Shown here: in pieces, positions 16,238 to 25,879 of the stretch
Numbering within the stretch: the first letter of the stretch is position 1
Layout: the number at the start of each line of letters is the position of its first letter
Assembly (NCBI GenBank): GCA_900319695.1
Contig: ONPN01000005.1
Coordinates: forward strand, 1 to 60,731
From: an uncultured Eubacteriales bacterium
Lineage (GTDB): Bacteria > Bacillota > Clostridia > Oscillospirales > Oscillospiraceae
Length of the DNA: 60,731 nucleotides
Direction: 5' to 3'
Program-made: the position numbers and the translations under genes
Notes under the pieces: model-generated
Databases searched by the model: none
What the model was told of the DNA's origin: nothing
What the model saw: only the letters and a program-made list of their open reading frames with translations

Positions 16238-17386
16238 TTATGATCTCCATGGTGCGAGGAGGGCATGGGCGGCGGGTGCATAGTAATTGACCAGCAGATC
16301 GACGCAGGCGCCATAGCTGCGCAGACCGAGCGTCTGACCATAACTTTGCAGGAACCCCTCGTAGACCGCGTCGGTCACTTCCCGGACCGGGGTCTTGAAA
16401 CAGGCCCAGTACTCGCTGTTGGCGCGAAGGTCGGCAAGGACCTCATCGGAGAGTTTCTCATAAATTTGTCGATGCGCCGTGGAATCGACGGCGGCCAGGG
16501 CGTTGCCAAGATGGATGTAGGCCAGCATGCAGGCGGAATAGCAGTAATCCGGATCGCCGCTGTGGAGGGAAGCGAGTACCGCGACAAAGTTGGCCTCCTG
16601 CTCCTTGGCGACGCCGCGCTGGTGGCAGAGTTCATGGGCCACCGTGGCTGCGAAGAGCCCCTCGGGAAAATCCATGTTGACATTGGCCTCAGCGGTAAAG
16701 GGGCAGAAGAAGCCGGTAAAGTCGATGAGGCTCATGAATTTGGAGAAGAACATGCCCTTTGCGGGCAGCTCCGGGCCGTCCAGGCAGGGATAGGCCCTCG
16801 CCGCCTCCCGGAAGAGCTGCGGCGAACGGGCCAGCACCTCTCCCCTGTCGCTGCGGCAGAGACCGTCGGCGTCTCTCGGAACCTGGGCGGCGTAGTCGTT
16901 CAGGCGGTCGGCAAACCAGTCGGTGACAAGAGCCAGGTCGTCGACAGTGATCTCCGACTGTTTCAGACCGCTGCGGGCGATGAAATCGTCCCCGTAGTAG
17001 TAGACACCCCAGAGCAGGCAGAAGAGGGCGTAGACCCCGAGCCCCAGGGCGGCCAGACGGGCAAAGAAGCGGTACAGGCGTCTTAAACGCCCCGGACGGC
17101 GAAACAAGAGAACGAGCTCGCAGATTATGTAAACCGTTGTTCCGGCGATCACCAGGGCGTAAAGCCATTCGGCCAGGGAGAAGGGCAGGCGTGCCGTGAG
17201 CCCGGCGAGCGCATGGTGCAGCGGCTGGACGAAGTGCAGGGACAGGGCGCTCATCAGCGGCTTGTTGGTACGCAGAGTGAGGAAAAGGAGCACGACAGCA
17301 CCGCCCGCCAGCGCGAGAATATGCGCGGCGGGGCATAGTGCGAAGATGGCGGCAAAGCCGCGTTTTTTGACGGCCGTTTCTTTCAT
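16238..17386 (-). CDS. DUF3810 membrane protein with HExxH motif
   Basis: 382 residues. Three N-terminal membrane helices (AHILALAGGAVVLLFLTL, LAEWLYALVIAGTTVYIICE, ALGLGVYALFCLLWGVYYYG) come before a large soluble domain. The soluble part carries AATVAHELCHQRGVAKEQEAN, an HExxH zinc-protease-like signature with a downstream E in KEQEANF. This matches the DUF3810 family of Firmicutes and Bacteroidetes. Peptidase activity is plausible from the motif but unproven. It is convergent on the tRNA-Gln and divergent from DUF1015 at 17556. Confidence 0.88.
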   Translation of the reverse strand: MKETAVKKRGFAAIFALCPAAHILALAGGAVVLLFLTLRTNKPLMSALSLHFVQPLHHALAGLTARLPFSLAEWLYALVIAGTTVYIICELVLLFRRPGRLRRLYRFFARLAALGLGVYALFCLLWGVYYYGDDFIARSGLKQSEITVDDLALVTDWFADRLNDYAAQVPRDADGLCRSDRGEVLARSPQLFREAARAYPCLDGPELPAKGMFFSKFMSLIDFTGFFCPFTAEANVNMDFPEGLFAATVAHELCHQRGVAKEQEANFVAVLASLHSGDPDYCYSACMLAYIHLGNALAAVDSTAHRQIYEKLSDEVLADLRANSEYWACFKTPVREVTDAVYEGFLQSYGQTLGLRSYGACVDLLVNYYAPAAHALLAPWRS

Positions 17387-17555
17387 GGGTTCATTGTAAC
17401 GCAGAGAGCAGAAACTTGCAATGGAGATGAAAGGAAAACCCCTCTGCCATCGCCGTAAGGAAATACGGGATAAGGCGCATTTTTCTGTGGCCTTTTGCGC
17501 GGGGACGTGGTATACTATAAATTACCAATGACCGAAAACGCAAGGAGTTGTTTGA

Positions 17556-18803
17556 ATGGCCGTTTTTCAGAGAACAGAGCTGCTTGTCCCCTGGGAGGAG
17601 CTGCTTGAAGACTGGGCCGTGATTGCCTGCGATCAGTATACCTCGCAGCCGGACTACTGGCGCGGGGTGCGTGAGCGCGTGGGTAAGAAGCCCTCGGCCT
17701 GCCATATCGTCTATCCCGAGGCGGAGCTCGGCGGGGATGACGAGGAGACGCGCATTGCCGCCATCAATGCCAAAATGCGGGAGTATCTCAATGGCAAGGT
17801 CTTCCGACGTTTTCCGAACGCTTACCTGTATATCGAACGCACGCTGCTGGACGGCTCGATCCGCCGCGGCGTGGTAGGCGTGGTCGACCTCGAGGAATAC
17901 GACTTTCGGGAGGGCAGCCTTTCCGCTGTGCGCGCGACAGAGGAGACCGTGGCCGAACGCATTCCGGCGCGTGTCAAGGTGCGGAGCGGGGCTGCGCTGG
18001 AGACGAGCCATGTAATCATGATGATGGATGATGAGGAAGACGGCGTCCTGGGCTGGCTGGAGGGCAGGAGGGCGTCTCTGCCGCTGCTGTACAGCGTGGA
18101 CCTCATGGAGGGCGGCGGGCACATCGAGGGCCGGCTTGTCCGGGACACGGACGCGGCCGATCTGGAGGTACGCATCGAGAACTATGAGGCGGAGAGCGCG
18201 GCGCGGTTTTACGCGATGGGCAAGGAGCCGCTGCTGTACGCGGTGGGCGACGGAAACCACTCTCTCGCCGCGGCCAAAACCTGCTGGGAAGCGTTGAAGC
18301 TCCGCAGCCCCGAGCTTGCCGGGACCAACCACCCCGCGCGCTTTGCGATGGTGGAGCTGCAGAACATCCGGGATAACTGTCAGAAGTTTGAGCCAATCCA
18401 CCGCGTACTGACCGAAGTGTCCACCCGTGCGCTGCTGAACGAGGCGGAGGATATCTGTGCCCCGGGCGGTCTGCCGGTGGACTGGCAGGCCGGAGAACGG
18501 CAGGGCATGCTGTTTCTCGACAGGGCGCGCGGTGAAATACAGGCCGCGATATTACAGCCTCTTCTCGACCGCTATCTCAAGGATCACAAGGGACGCATCG
18601 ACTATGTCCACGAGGAGGAAGCGGCGCTTAAGCTGTCCAGAAAGGCGGACGCCATCGCCTTTCTGATGCCGACGATCAAAAAGGACGGCTTTTTCCGCGG
18701 CATCGCGATGGGCGGCGTCCTGCCGCGCAAGAGCTTTTCGCTTGGTCACGCGCAGGAAAAGCGCTACTACATTGAGTGCCGCAAGATCACGGACACACTA
18801 TAA
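17556..18803 (+). CDS. DUF1015 family protein
   Basis: 415 residues, the usual length. Typical DUF1015 elements are AVIACDQYTSQPDYW near the N-terminus, YAVGDGNHSLAAAKTCWE (residues about 228-245, the best-conserved block) and PPTIKKDGFFRGIAMGG-like C-terminal text. The family is cytoplasmic and widespread; its reaction is not established, though it often sits near serine or amino-acid genes. RBS AAGGAG precedes the ATG, and a TATACT box lies at 17511-17516. Confidence 0.9.
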   Translation: MAVFQRTELLVPWEELLEDWAVIACDQYTSQPDYWRGVRERVGKKPSACHIVYPEAELGGDDEETRIAAINAKMREYLNGKVFRRFPNAYLYIERTLLDGSIRRGVVGVVDLEEYDFREGSLSAVRATEETVAERIPARVKVRSGAALETSHVIMMMDDEEDGVLGWLEGRRASLPLLYSVDLMEGGGHIEGRLVRDTDAADLEVRIENYEAESAARFYAMGKEPLLYAVGDGNHSLAAAKTCWEALKLRSPELAGTNHPARFAMVELQNIRDNCQKFEPIHRVLTEVSTRALLNEAEDICAPGGLPVDWQAGERQGMLFLDRARGEIQAAILQPLLDRYLKDHKGRIDYVHEEEAALKLSRKADAIAFLMPTIKKDGFFRGIAMGGVLPRKSFSLGHAQEKRYYIECRKITDTL

Positions 18804-18811
18804 TAAACAGG

Positions 18812-18856
18812 AAACGGCAGCATCCCCAAGATCATTTTCGAGGGATGCTGCCGTTT
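18812..18856 (+). terminator. Terminator of the DUF1015 gene
   Basis: A 15-bp perfect stem (18812-18826 with 18842-18856) with a 15-base loop and A/T flanks. A further 10-bp inverted repeat (GCTTCGCAAA/TTTGCGAAGC, about 18890-18925) follows before the IS. Confidence 0.85.
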
Positions 18857-18955
18857 TATGTGAGAGTACCGGAAAACAGATCCGGAGGGGCTTCGCAAAA
18901 CGCCGCAGGCCGTGCTTTGCGAAGCGTTTTGCCATTGGCTGTCTTATACTAATTT

Positions 18956-19459
18956 CTAATTAAAACATTTAATAATCCAAGAGCGAGCAGTAATGCTATG
19001 GATAAGCTCAGCGGATAAGGAGTTGATGGTATCACAGAGACGGTCAACGACTTTTTCAAGAGACGCAAAAACTTCATTTCGAAACCCCAATTTGCGAAGT
19101 TCCTTCCAGATTTGCTCAATGGGATTCATTTCCGGAGTATACGGCGGAATAAAAAACAAGTGTATATTCTCCGGAATGAGAAGGGTACCGGCCTTGTGCC
19201 ATGCAGCGCCATCGCAGCAAAGAAGTATCTCGTCATCAGAGTATTGATTAGAGAGTTCTTCAAGGAAGATGTTCATACACGCAGAATTGCAGTATGGCAT
19301 TATGAGAAAGCAGGAATCTCCAGTCAATGGTTCCACGGCACCGTATGCATAACGGTATTCCCTGATATGGTGGCACGGGACAGAAGGGCGAACCCCTTTC
19401 ATGCACCAACAGTATTTCGGCTTGTTGATACGTCCGAAACCGGCTTCATCCTGAAACAT
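18956..19459 (-). CDS. IS630-family transposase, catalytic half (OrfB)
   Basis: 167 residues from the ATG, but the frame is open upstream to the frameshift site at 19513-19519, so it is probably made as a fusion with OrfA. The DDE_3 domain has the catalytic D in MFQDEAGFG, D in LLCCDGAAWH and E in NPIEQIWKELRK, all present. PPYTPEMNPIEQIW is the conserved IS630 block. Unlike copy A, this transposase appears intact. Confidence 0.88.
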   Translation of the reverse strand: MFQDEAGFGRINKPKYCWCMKGVRPSVPCHHIREYRYAYGAVEPLTGDSCFLIMPYCNSACMNIFLEELSNQYSDDEILLCCDGAAWHKAGTLLIPENIHLFFIPPYTPEMNPIEQIWKELRKLGFRNEVFASLEKVVDRLCDTINSLSAELIHSITARSWIIKCFN

Positions 19460-19488
19460 CAGATGGACTTTTTTCCCTGTGGAAAACT

Positions 19489-19992
19489 TTAGCCGTTGGA
19501 TTTCCGAGTTAATTTTTTTGAGGTCGCTATGACCTCTTCATCTGCTTTCTTGGGATGCCGGCTTCGCGGCATGATTTTTCTCCATCCTTGACGATGGAGC
19601 ACGTAGTAGATTTGAGCTTCGCTTATGGGATGATCAACTGCTTTCTGATATGCGGCTTTAATCTCAGAGATTTCCACAAGCTTACCAGCTTCCGCTTGTT
19701 TTCGGAAAGGTTCTAGAATGGCTGCCTCTTCCTCTACGCTCATATTACGCCTGTTCCCGTGGTAATGGTTGTCTACAAGCGCTGCTAATCCACCATCACG
19801 GTATTTCGCCACTAAGGTCGTAATGTAGCTCGGGTGGTACTCGCAGGTGTGCCCTACTTCTTCCAGGCTTTGCCCCAGCGCCCGCATCTCTATGGCTTTC
19901 AAGCGCCGATCCACCCGCTTGTCTGTATTCTTTCTCCGTGCTTCTTGAATTTCTGCTATTTCTTCGGGGCTAAATTTGTATTTGGTAGACAT
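19489..19992 (-). CDS. IS630-family transposase, DNA-binding half (OrfA)
   Basis: 167 residues from ATG 19992 (MSTKYKF; ATGs at 19998 and 20001 are alternatives). Helix-turn-helix segments: RLKAIEMRALGQSLEEVG and CEYHPSYITTLVAKYRDGGL, then the linker GNRRNMSVEEEAAIL of HTH_29/winged-helix IS630 proteins. It ends at TAA 19489-19491, 24 bases past the slippery site. It alone would bind the ends without catalysis. Confidence 0.85.
   Translation of the reverse strand: MSTKYKFSPEEIAEIQEARRKNTDKRVDRRLKAIEMRALGQSLEEVGHTCEYHPSYITTLVAKYRDGGLAALVDNHYHGNRRNMSVEEEAAILEPFRKQAEAGKLVEISEIKAAYQKAVDHPISEAQIYYVLHRQGWRKIMPRSRHPKKADEEVIATSKKLTRKSNG
19513..19519 (-). promoter_or_regulatory. Programmed -1 frameshift site in the transposase
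   Basis: On the minus strand the reading is TCA AAA AAA TTA in OrfA, so the heptamer A AAA AAA is placed exactly for a -1 slip. After the slip the next codons are ATT AAC TCG GAA, leading without a stop into OrfB (INSEIQRLKFSTGKKVHLMF). The fused product would be a normal-size IS630 transposase. Confidence 0.8.
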
Positions 19993-20059
19993 CTTCATCA
20001 CCCAGATCTATTATATTCCTTTGTCAATCATTATTAAAGCTTTTTATTTGGAGATAGTA

Positions 20060-20851
20060 TTAAATCCCCACCAGCAGAAAGCACAGATACACCGTGGGGA
20101 TGGAAAAGAGCAGGCTGTCGGCCCGGTCGAAGACGCCGCCGTGGCCGGGGATGAGGTTGGAGAAGTCCTTCACGCCGATCATGCGCTTGAGAAGCGACTC
20201 GGCCAGGTCGCCGACCTGACCCGTGACGGCGGCGACGAACGCGGTGAAGAGGCACAGCCGCAGCGGCACCGGTGTCGAAAGCCCCAGCACCAGCCAGGCG
20301 AGCCATCCGGTAAACAGCGACGACAGCGTCCCGCAGAGTGCGCCCTCAATGGTTTTCTTCGGGCTCACATGCGGAGCCAGCTTGTGCTTGCCGAAGCGCA
20401 TCCCGCCAAAGAGCGCCGCGCTGTCGCAGCCCCAGGTGGCAAAGCAGGCCGTCAGCAGGGTCTGCCACCAGATGTCGCTCACGCTGATGACCATGATGAT
20501 TCCGAACAACACGCAGGGGTAACTCAGCCCCGCGAGGGTGTAGAGCGCGCCGACGCCGGACACGTTCCGGTGAATGACGCCCGAAAACAGGGCGAGGTAC
20601 AGGCAGAACACAAACAGCACCGCGTAGACAAACAGTCCCGCGTGGAACCACACGAGCACGGCCTGCGCCGCGAGGTAGACGATCATCACCCACAGCGTGC
20701 ATCTTGCGTTCAGCTTCTCCACGCTCTTGCTGTATTCGTAAGCGCACAGCCCTCCGGCGACGCCGAAATACAGAATACGGGTCACGGCGAAGGGCATGCA
20801 CGCGGCGGTGATGGCAATGAGGATGAGGGCGGATTTGACACGGTCCTTCAA
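20060..20851 (-). CDS. cdsA: Phosphatidate cytidylyltransferase (CDP-diglyceride synthase)
   Basis: 263 residues from TTG 20851 with GAGG upstream. About seven or eight membrane helices. The signature SLLKRMIGVKDFSNLIPGHG-GVFDRADS is the CdsA PROSITE pattern, with the conserved aspartates. It makes CDP-diacylglycerol from phosphatidate and CTP for phospholipid synthesis in the membrane. The TAA stop (20060-20062) touches the right end of IS630 copy B, so downstream genes that usually share its operon have been separated from it. Confidence 0.92.
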   Translation of the reverse strand: MKDRVKSALILIAITAACMPFAVTRILYFGVAGGLCAYEYSKSVEKLNARCTLWVMIVYLAAQAVLVWFHAGLFVYAVLFVFCLYLALFSGVIHRNVSGVGALYTLAGLSYPCVLFGIIMVISVSDIWWQTLLTACFATWGCDSAALFGGMRFGKHKLAPHVSPKKTIEGALCGTLSSLFTGWLAWLVLGLSTPVPLRLCLFTAFVAAVTGQVGDLAESLLKRMIGVKDFSNLIPGHGGVFDRADSLLFSIPTVYLCFLLVGI

Positions 20852-20885
20852 GGCGGGTTCCTCGCTTTCTCTGTATAAAGAGGCG

Positions 20886-20964
20886 TGTCATGCTGAACGT
20901 CAGCGAAGGATCTTCTGTTCCGGCCTGTGCCGGTAAAAGTTCCTATGCTCCGTTCAGGATGACA
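20886..20964. repeat. Palindromic intergenic repeat
   Basis: TGTCATGCTGAACG (20886-20899) and CGTTCAGGATGACA (20951-20964) form 14-bp inverted arms with one mismatch; between them is a small CCGG/CCGG hairpin at 20920-20933. Its form fits the repetitive mobile-like palindromes common between genes in clostridia. It separates cdsA from the divergent ATPase gene. Confidence 0.6.
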
Positions 20965-21030
20965 GGCAATGCTGAAACTGCGTTAAAACGCAGTGCAGAC
21001 GTATCGTTATCTATATTAGAATAGCATAAA

Positions 21031-21057
21031 CCCGCGCCGAACACAAGCGCGGGCTTT
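21031..21057. terminator. Terminator-like hairpin between divergent genes
   Basis: CCCGCGC (21031-21037) pairs with GCGCGGG (21047-21053), followed by CTTTT. Its place between two divergent gene starts is odd, because no transcript should end there; a gene may have been lost. The rest of 20852-21192 has only the palindrome and the promoter. Confidence 0.5.
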
Positions 21058-21115
21058 TCATATTTCGCGGAAAATCTACCGCTTGGTGCCGTCCCGCTCA
21101 AACTTCACTTTTTTG

Positions 21116-21144
21116 TTGTACACGGGAAAAACTTGTGCTATGAT
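21116..21144 (+). promoter_or_regulatory. Promoter of the HerA-like ATPase gene
   Basis: TTGTAC (21116-21121), spacing 17, TATGAT (21139-21144), 48 bases before the ATG; RBS AGGGGG lies at about 21179. Confidence 0.55.
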
Positions 21145-21192
21145 ATTTCTATCTGAAATACCGCGCAAATTTATTAATAGGGGGACAGAACC

Positions 21193-22887
<1,695 letters not shown>

Positions 22888-22900
22888 AAAAAGAGATCAG

Positions 22901-22946
22901 AATACAACGGCGGCTCCGCTTTTGACTGCGGAGCCGCCGTTGTATT
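22901..22946. terminator. Bidirectional terminator between convergent genes
   Basis: A perfect 19-bp stem (22901-22919 with 22928-22946) with an 8-base loop. The right arm reaches the stop codon of the VOC gene. It serves both the ATPase gene and the VOC gene. Confidence 0.9.
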
Positions 22947-23314
22947 CACTTTCTCGGCGGGATGATCTCAATCCAGTAGCCGTCCGGGTCCTCCAGAAAG
23001 TAAATGCCCATCGCGGGATTTTCAAAACAGATGCAGCCCATGGCCTCATGCTTTTTATGCGCGGCCTCAAAGTCGTCCGCCGCAAAGGCGAGATGGTACT
23101 CCTGCTCGCCCAGGTCATAGGGCTCCGTGCGGTCCCGCAGCCAGGTCAGCTCAAGCTGGAAAGCGCTCCGCCCATCGCCGAGGAAGACGATCTTATAATG
23201 TCCGTCGGCGGCGTTCTTCTCGCGCACGGGCTTGAGTCCCAGCGCCTCGTCGTAGAATTTGAGACTCCGCTCAAGGTCAAAGACATTGAAATTGAAATGA
23301 TTAAAGGTGAACAT
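22946..23314 (-). CDS. VOC-family protein (glyoxalase/lactoylglutathione lyase-like)
   Basis: 122 residues with two beta-alpha-beta-beta-beta modules. MFTFNHFNFNVFDLERSLKF begins the first, with LGLKPV, and EYHLAFAADDFEAAH begins the second, with MGIYFLEDPDGYWIEIIPP at the end. Metal-ligand residues of the glyoxalase I type (H, E in WIEI) are in place. The exact substrate is unknown. It is followed by an EamA transporter gene on the same strand upstream. Confidence 0.9.
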   Translation of the reverse strand: MFTFNHFNFNVFDLERSLKFYDEALGLKPVREKNAADGHYKIVFLGDGRSAFQLELTWLRDRTEPYDLGEQEYHLAFAADDFEAAHKKHEAMGCICFENPAMGIYFLEDPDGYWIEIIPPRK

Positions 23315-23368
23315 GTTCAGCCCTCCCTGCTCAGGATGAGACCATTATACAAAAACGCGGCTGCCCGG

Positions 23369-24232
23369 TCAAGCGTCGGGCTTCAGCTCGCTCAGCGCCA
23401 TCGCGCCGATGACCAGCGCCGCGCCGAAGATCGCGGCGGGGCTCATGGACTCATGCAGCAGCGTCAGGGACAAAAGCACCGCGACCACAGGGTCGATGTA
23501 GCTTAAAAGCGCGGCGGTCTGGGCGGATACGTCCGCGATGCTGCCGAAGTAGAGCACATAGGCAAGACCCGTATGCACCACGCCCACAACGAGGAGCAGG
23601 AGCGCGACCTGCGGCGTAAAGCGGAGCGCGCGCAGGTCCTCGGTCAGCAGCACATAGGGCAGCATGACGAGCGCCGCGGCGGCAAACTGCAGGATGGTCC
23701 TGTCCTCGGCGGAGATGTCCCGCAGGGTGCGGTTGACGATCACGATGGCGGCATAGAGGGACGCGGCGATCAGGCCGTAGACAAGCCCCCTCGCCCCGTG
23801 CAGGCCGCTGGAAAACACGTCCGACACCAGCACCATGCCGAACACCGCGGCAAGAGCACACAGCCCCTTGCGCGGCGTGATCTTCTCCCCGAAGACGGCG
23901 GGCGAGAGAAGGATGATGAACACCGGGGCCATATAGTAGCACATGGTCGCCGCCGCGACGGAGGTATGGTTGTAGGCTTCAAACAGGAAAATCCAGTTGA
24001 AGCCCAGCATTGCGCCGAGGATCAGGAGCTTCATCAGGTTCTTCCGCACCGCCGCATGGTCTATCGGTTCATGCCGGACGGCGCGGAGAAGCAGCAGAAA
24101 CAGAAGTCCGATCGCCGAGCGGGCCAGGGCCACGACGCTTGACGGAAACGGGATCCAGCGCCGAAAGACGCCGATGGTACCGAAGATGAACATGGACAGC
24201 ACAAGCTGCGCGCGAGGGGACAGTTTTTTCAC
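23369..24232 (-). CDS. DMT-family (EamA) transporter
   Basis: 287 residues with ten predicted membrane helices in two EamA repeats (LSMFIFGTIGVFRRWIPFP ... and LVYGLIAASLYAAIVIVN ...). The second repeat ends with YIDPVVAVLLSLTLLHESMS, the best-conserved EamA block. It likely exports a small metabolite; the substrate cannot be deduced. It is separated from the VOC gene by 54 bases. Confidence 0.9.
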   Translation of the reverse strand: MKKLSPRAQLVLSMFIFGTIGVFRRWIPFPSSVVALARSAIGLLFLLLLRAVRHEPIDHAAVRKNLMKLLILGAMLGFNWIFLFEAYNHTSVAAATMCYYMAPVFIILLSPAVFGEKITPRKGLCALAAVFGMVLVSDVFSSGLHGARGLVYGLIAASLYAAIVIVNRTLRDISAEDRTILQFAAAALVMLPYVLLTEDLRALRFTPQVALLLLVVGVVHTGLAYVLYFGSIADVSAQTAALLSYIDPVVAVLLSLTLLHESMSPAAIFGAALVIGAMALSELKPDA

Positions 24233-24369
24233 AGGCGGTCATCTCTTTAAGCGGAATAACCGCATTATAGCAGGCGGCGCGGCCCAAGGCAAGAAGCGCT
24301 TGCGCAAACGCATAATCTGCGATAAAATAGCCCCACATATTTTGAACGACACAGCGAGGCGATTGGTTT

Positions 24370-25122
24370 ATGGACAAGACAGAATTGACGGCCCTGCTCG
24401 AGCAGGTGGCTTCCGGGACGCTGAGCCCCGCGGATGCGGCGCTCAAGCTCAAGATGCGGCCTATTGAGGAGATCGGCGACTATGCGAAGGTCGACCTGCA
24501 CCGCGGCATCCGCCAGGGCGTGCCCGAGGTGATCTACGGTGCGGGCAAGACAAAGGAACACATCCTCGGCATTGCGAGGGCCATGCTGGAAAACGGCCAG
24601 AAGACCGTGCTCATCACGCGCCTGACTCCCGAGGCGGCGGAGTTTGTGTCGGCCTCTCTGCCCCTGCGCTACGATCCCCTGTCCAAAACCGGCGTGATCG
24701 GGGAGCTTCCCACGCCCACCGGCAAGGGCCGCGTCGTAGTCGCAACCGGCGGCACCAGCGACATCCCCGTGGCCGAGGAGGCCGCCGTCACGGCGGAGGT
24801 CCTGGGCAACGAAGTCGTGCGCCTCTACGATGTGGGCGTCTCTGGCATTCACCGGCTTTTGAGCCACATGGACGACATCATGTCGGCCCGCGTGATCGTC
24901 GCGGTCGCGGGCATGGAGGGGGCGCTGCCCTCGGTGATCGGCGGCCTTGCCGACTGCCCGGTGATCGCCGTCCCCACCAGCGTGGGCTATGGGGCCAGCC
25001 TCGGCGGTATCGCGGCGCTGCTGTCGATGCTCAACTCCTGCGCCAGCGGCGTCTCCGTCGTGAACATCGACAACGGCTTCGGCGCGGGCTACATGGCCAG
25101 CATGATCAATCATCTGGACTGA
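24370..25122 (+). CDS. larB: Nickel-pincer cofactor biosynthesis protein LarB
   Basis: 250 residues. The C-terminal half is AIR-carboxylase-like (VVATGGTSDIPVAEEAAVTA, RVIVAVAGMEGALPSVIGGL, VPTSVGYGASLGGIAALLSM). LarB carboxylates and hydrolyses nicotinic acid adenine dinucleotide to start the pincer cofactor. It is the first gene of a larB-larE-larC operon; larE starts one base after its stop. Confidence 0.93.
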   Translation: MDKTELTALLEQVASGTLSPADAALKLKMRPIEEIGDYAKVDLHRGIRQGVPEVIYGAGKTKEHILGIARAMLENGQKTVLITRLTPEAAEFVSASLPLRYDPLSKTGVIGELPTPTGKGRVVVATGGTSDIPVAEEAAVTAEVLGNEVVRLYDVGVSGIHRLLSHMDDIMSARVIVAVAGMEGALPSVIGGLADCPVIAVPTSVGYGASLGGIAALLSMLNSCASGVSVVNIDNGFGAGYMASMINHLD

Positions 25123-25123
25123 T

Positions 25124-25879
25124 ATGGAACTTAAAGACTTTTTCACCGAATATCCCCGCGCCGCGCTGGCCTTCTCCGGCGGGGCCGACTCGTCGTATCT
25201 GCTGTACGCGGGGCTTAAATGGGCACAGGAGCTGGGAGTCTATTATTTAAAATCCCCTTTCCAACCCGAGTTTGAATACCGCGACGCCCTGCGCCTTGCG
25301 GAGAGTCTGGGCGCTGCGGTCACGGTGCTGCGCGCCGATCCCCTCGCCTGCCCGGAGGTCGCGGCGAACCCCGCAAATCGCTGCTACTACTGCAAGCAAG
25401 TGATTATGTCAACCATCAAGGCTGCCGCCGCGAAGGACGGCTTTGATCTCGTCATTGACGGCACCAACGCCAGCGACGACATCGCCGACCGCCCCGGCTT
25501 CCGCGCGCTGGGGGAGGCGGGCGTCCTGTCCCCGCTGCGGCTGTGCGGCATCACCAAGGCGGAGCTGCGCGAGCGCTCACGGGAGGCGGGGCTTTTCACC
25601 TGGGACAAGCCCGCCTATGCCTGCCTCGCCACGCGCATCCCGACCGGCGAGACGATCACGGCGGAAAAGCTGAAGAAGATCGAGAAGAGCGAAGACGCGC
25701 TGTTCCGGCTTGGCTTTACGGATTTTCGCGTCCGCCTGCGCGGCGGCGGAGCCCTGCTTCAATTCGTCCCCGGGCAGCATGAGGAAGCGGAGGCGCGGCT
25801 TGACGAGCTGCGCGCCGCCCTCGCCCCGTATTTTTCCGACATCCGACTTGACCCGAAAGTGAGAGAGAAAAGCGTATGA
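25124..25879 (+). CDS. larE: ATP-dependent sacrificial sulfur transferase LarE
   Basis: 251 residues. PP-loop ALAFSGGADSSYLLYAG near residue 15, then NRCYYCKQV, and YACLATRIPTGE, where the cysteine matches the position that donates sulfur in LarE of Lactiplantibacillus. LarE adenylates the pincer precursor and transfers sulfur twice. The stop overlaps larC by four bases. Confidence 0.93.
   Translation: MELKDFFTEYPRAALAFSGGADSSYLLYAGLKWAQELGVYYLKSPFQPEFEYRDALRLAESLGAAVTVLRADPLACPEVAANPANRCYYCKQVIMSTIKAAAAKDGFDLVIDGTNASDDIADRPGFRALGEAGVLSPLRLCGITKAELRERSREAGLFTWDKPAYACLATRIPTGETITAEKLKKIEKSEDALFRLGFTDFRVRLRGGGALLQFVPGQHEEAEARLDELRAALAPYFSDIRLDPKVREKSV

Larger units (their letters stand above)
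18947..20059 (-). mobile_element. IS630-family insertion sequence (copy B), frameshifting type
   Basis: Both ends begin TACTA and share about 22 of 30 positions (left 18947-18976, right complement 20030-20059), ending in TTTAATAAT. TA at each end fits a TA target duplication. It contains two overlapping transposase frames with a slippery heptamer between them. The right end touches the cdsA stop codon. Confidence 0.8.
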
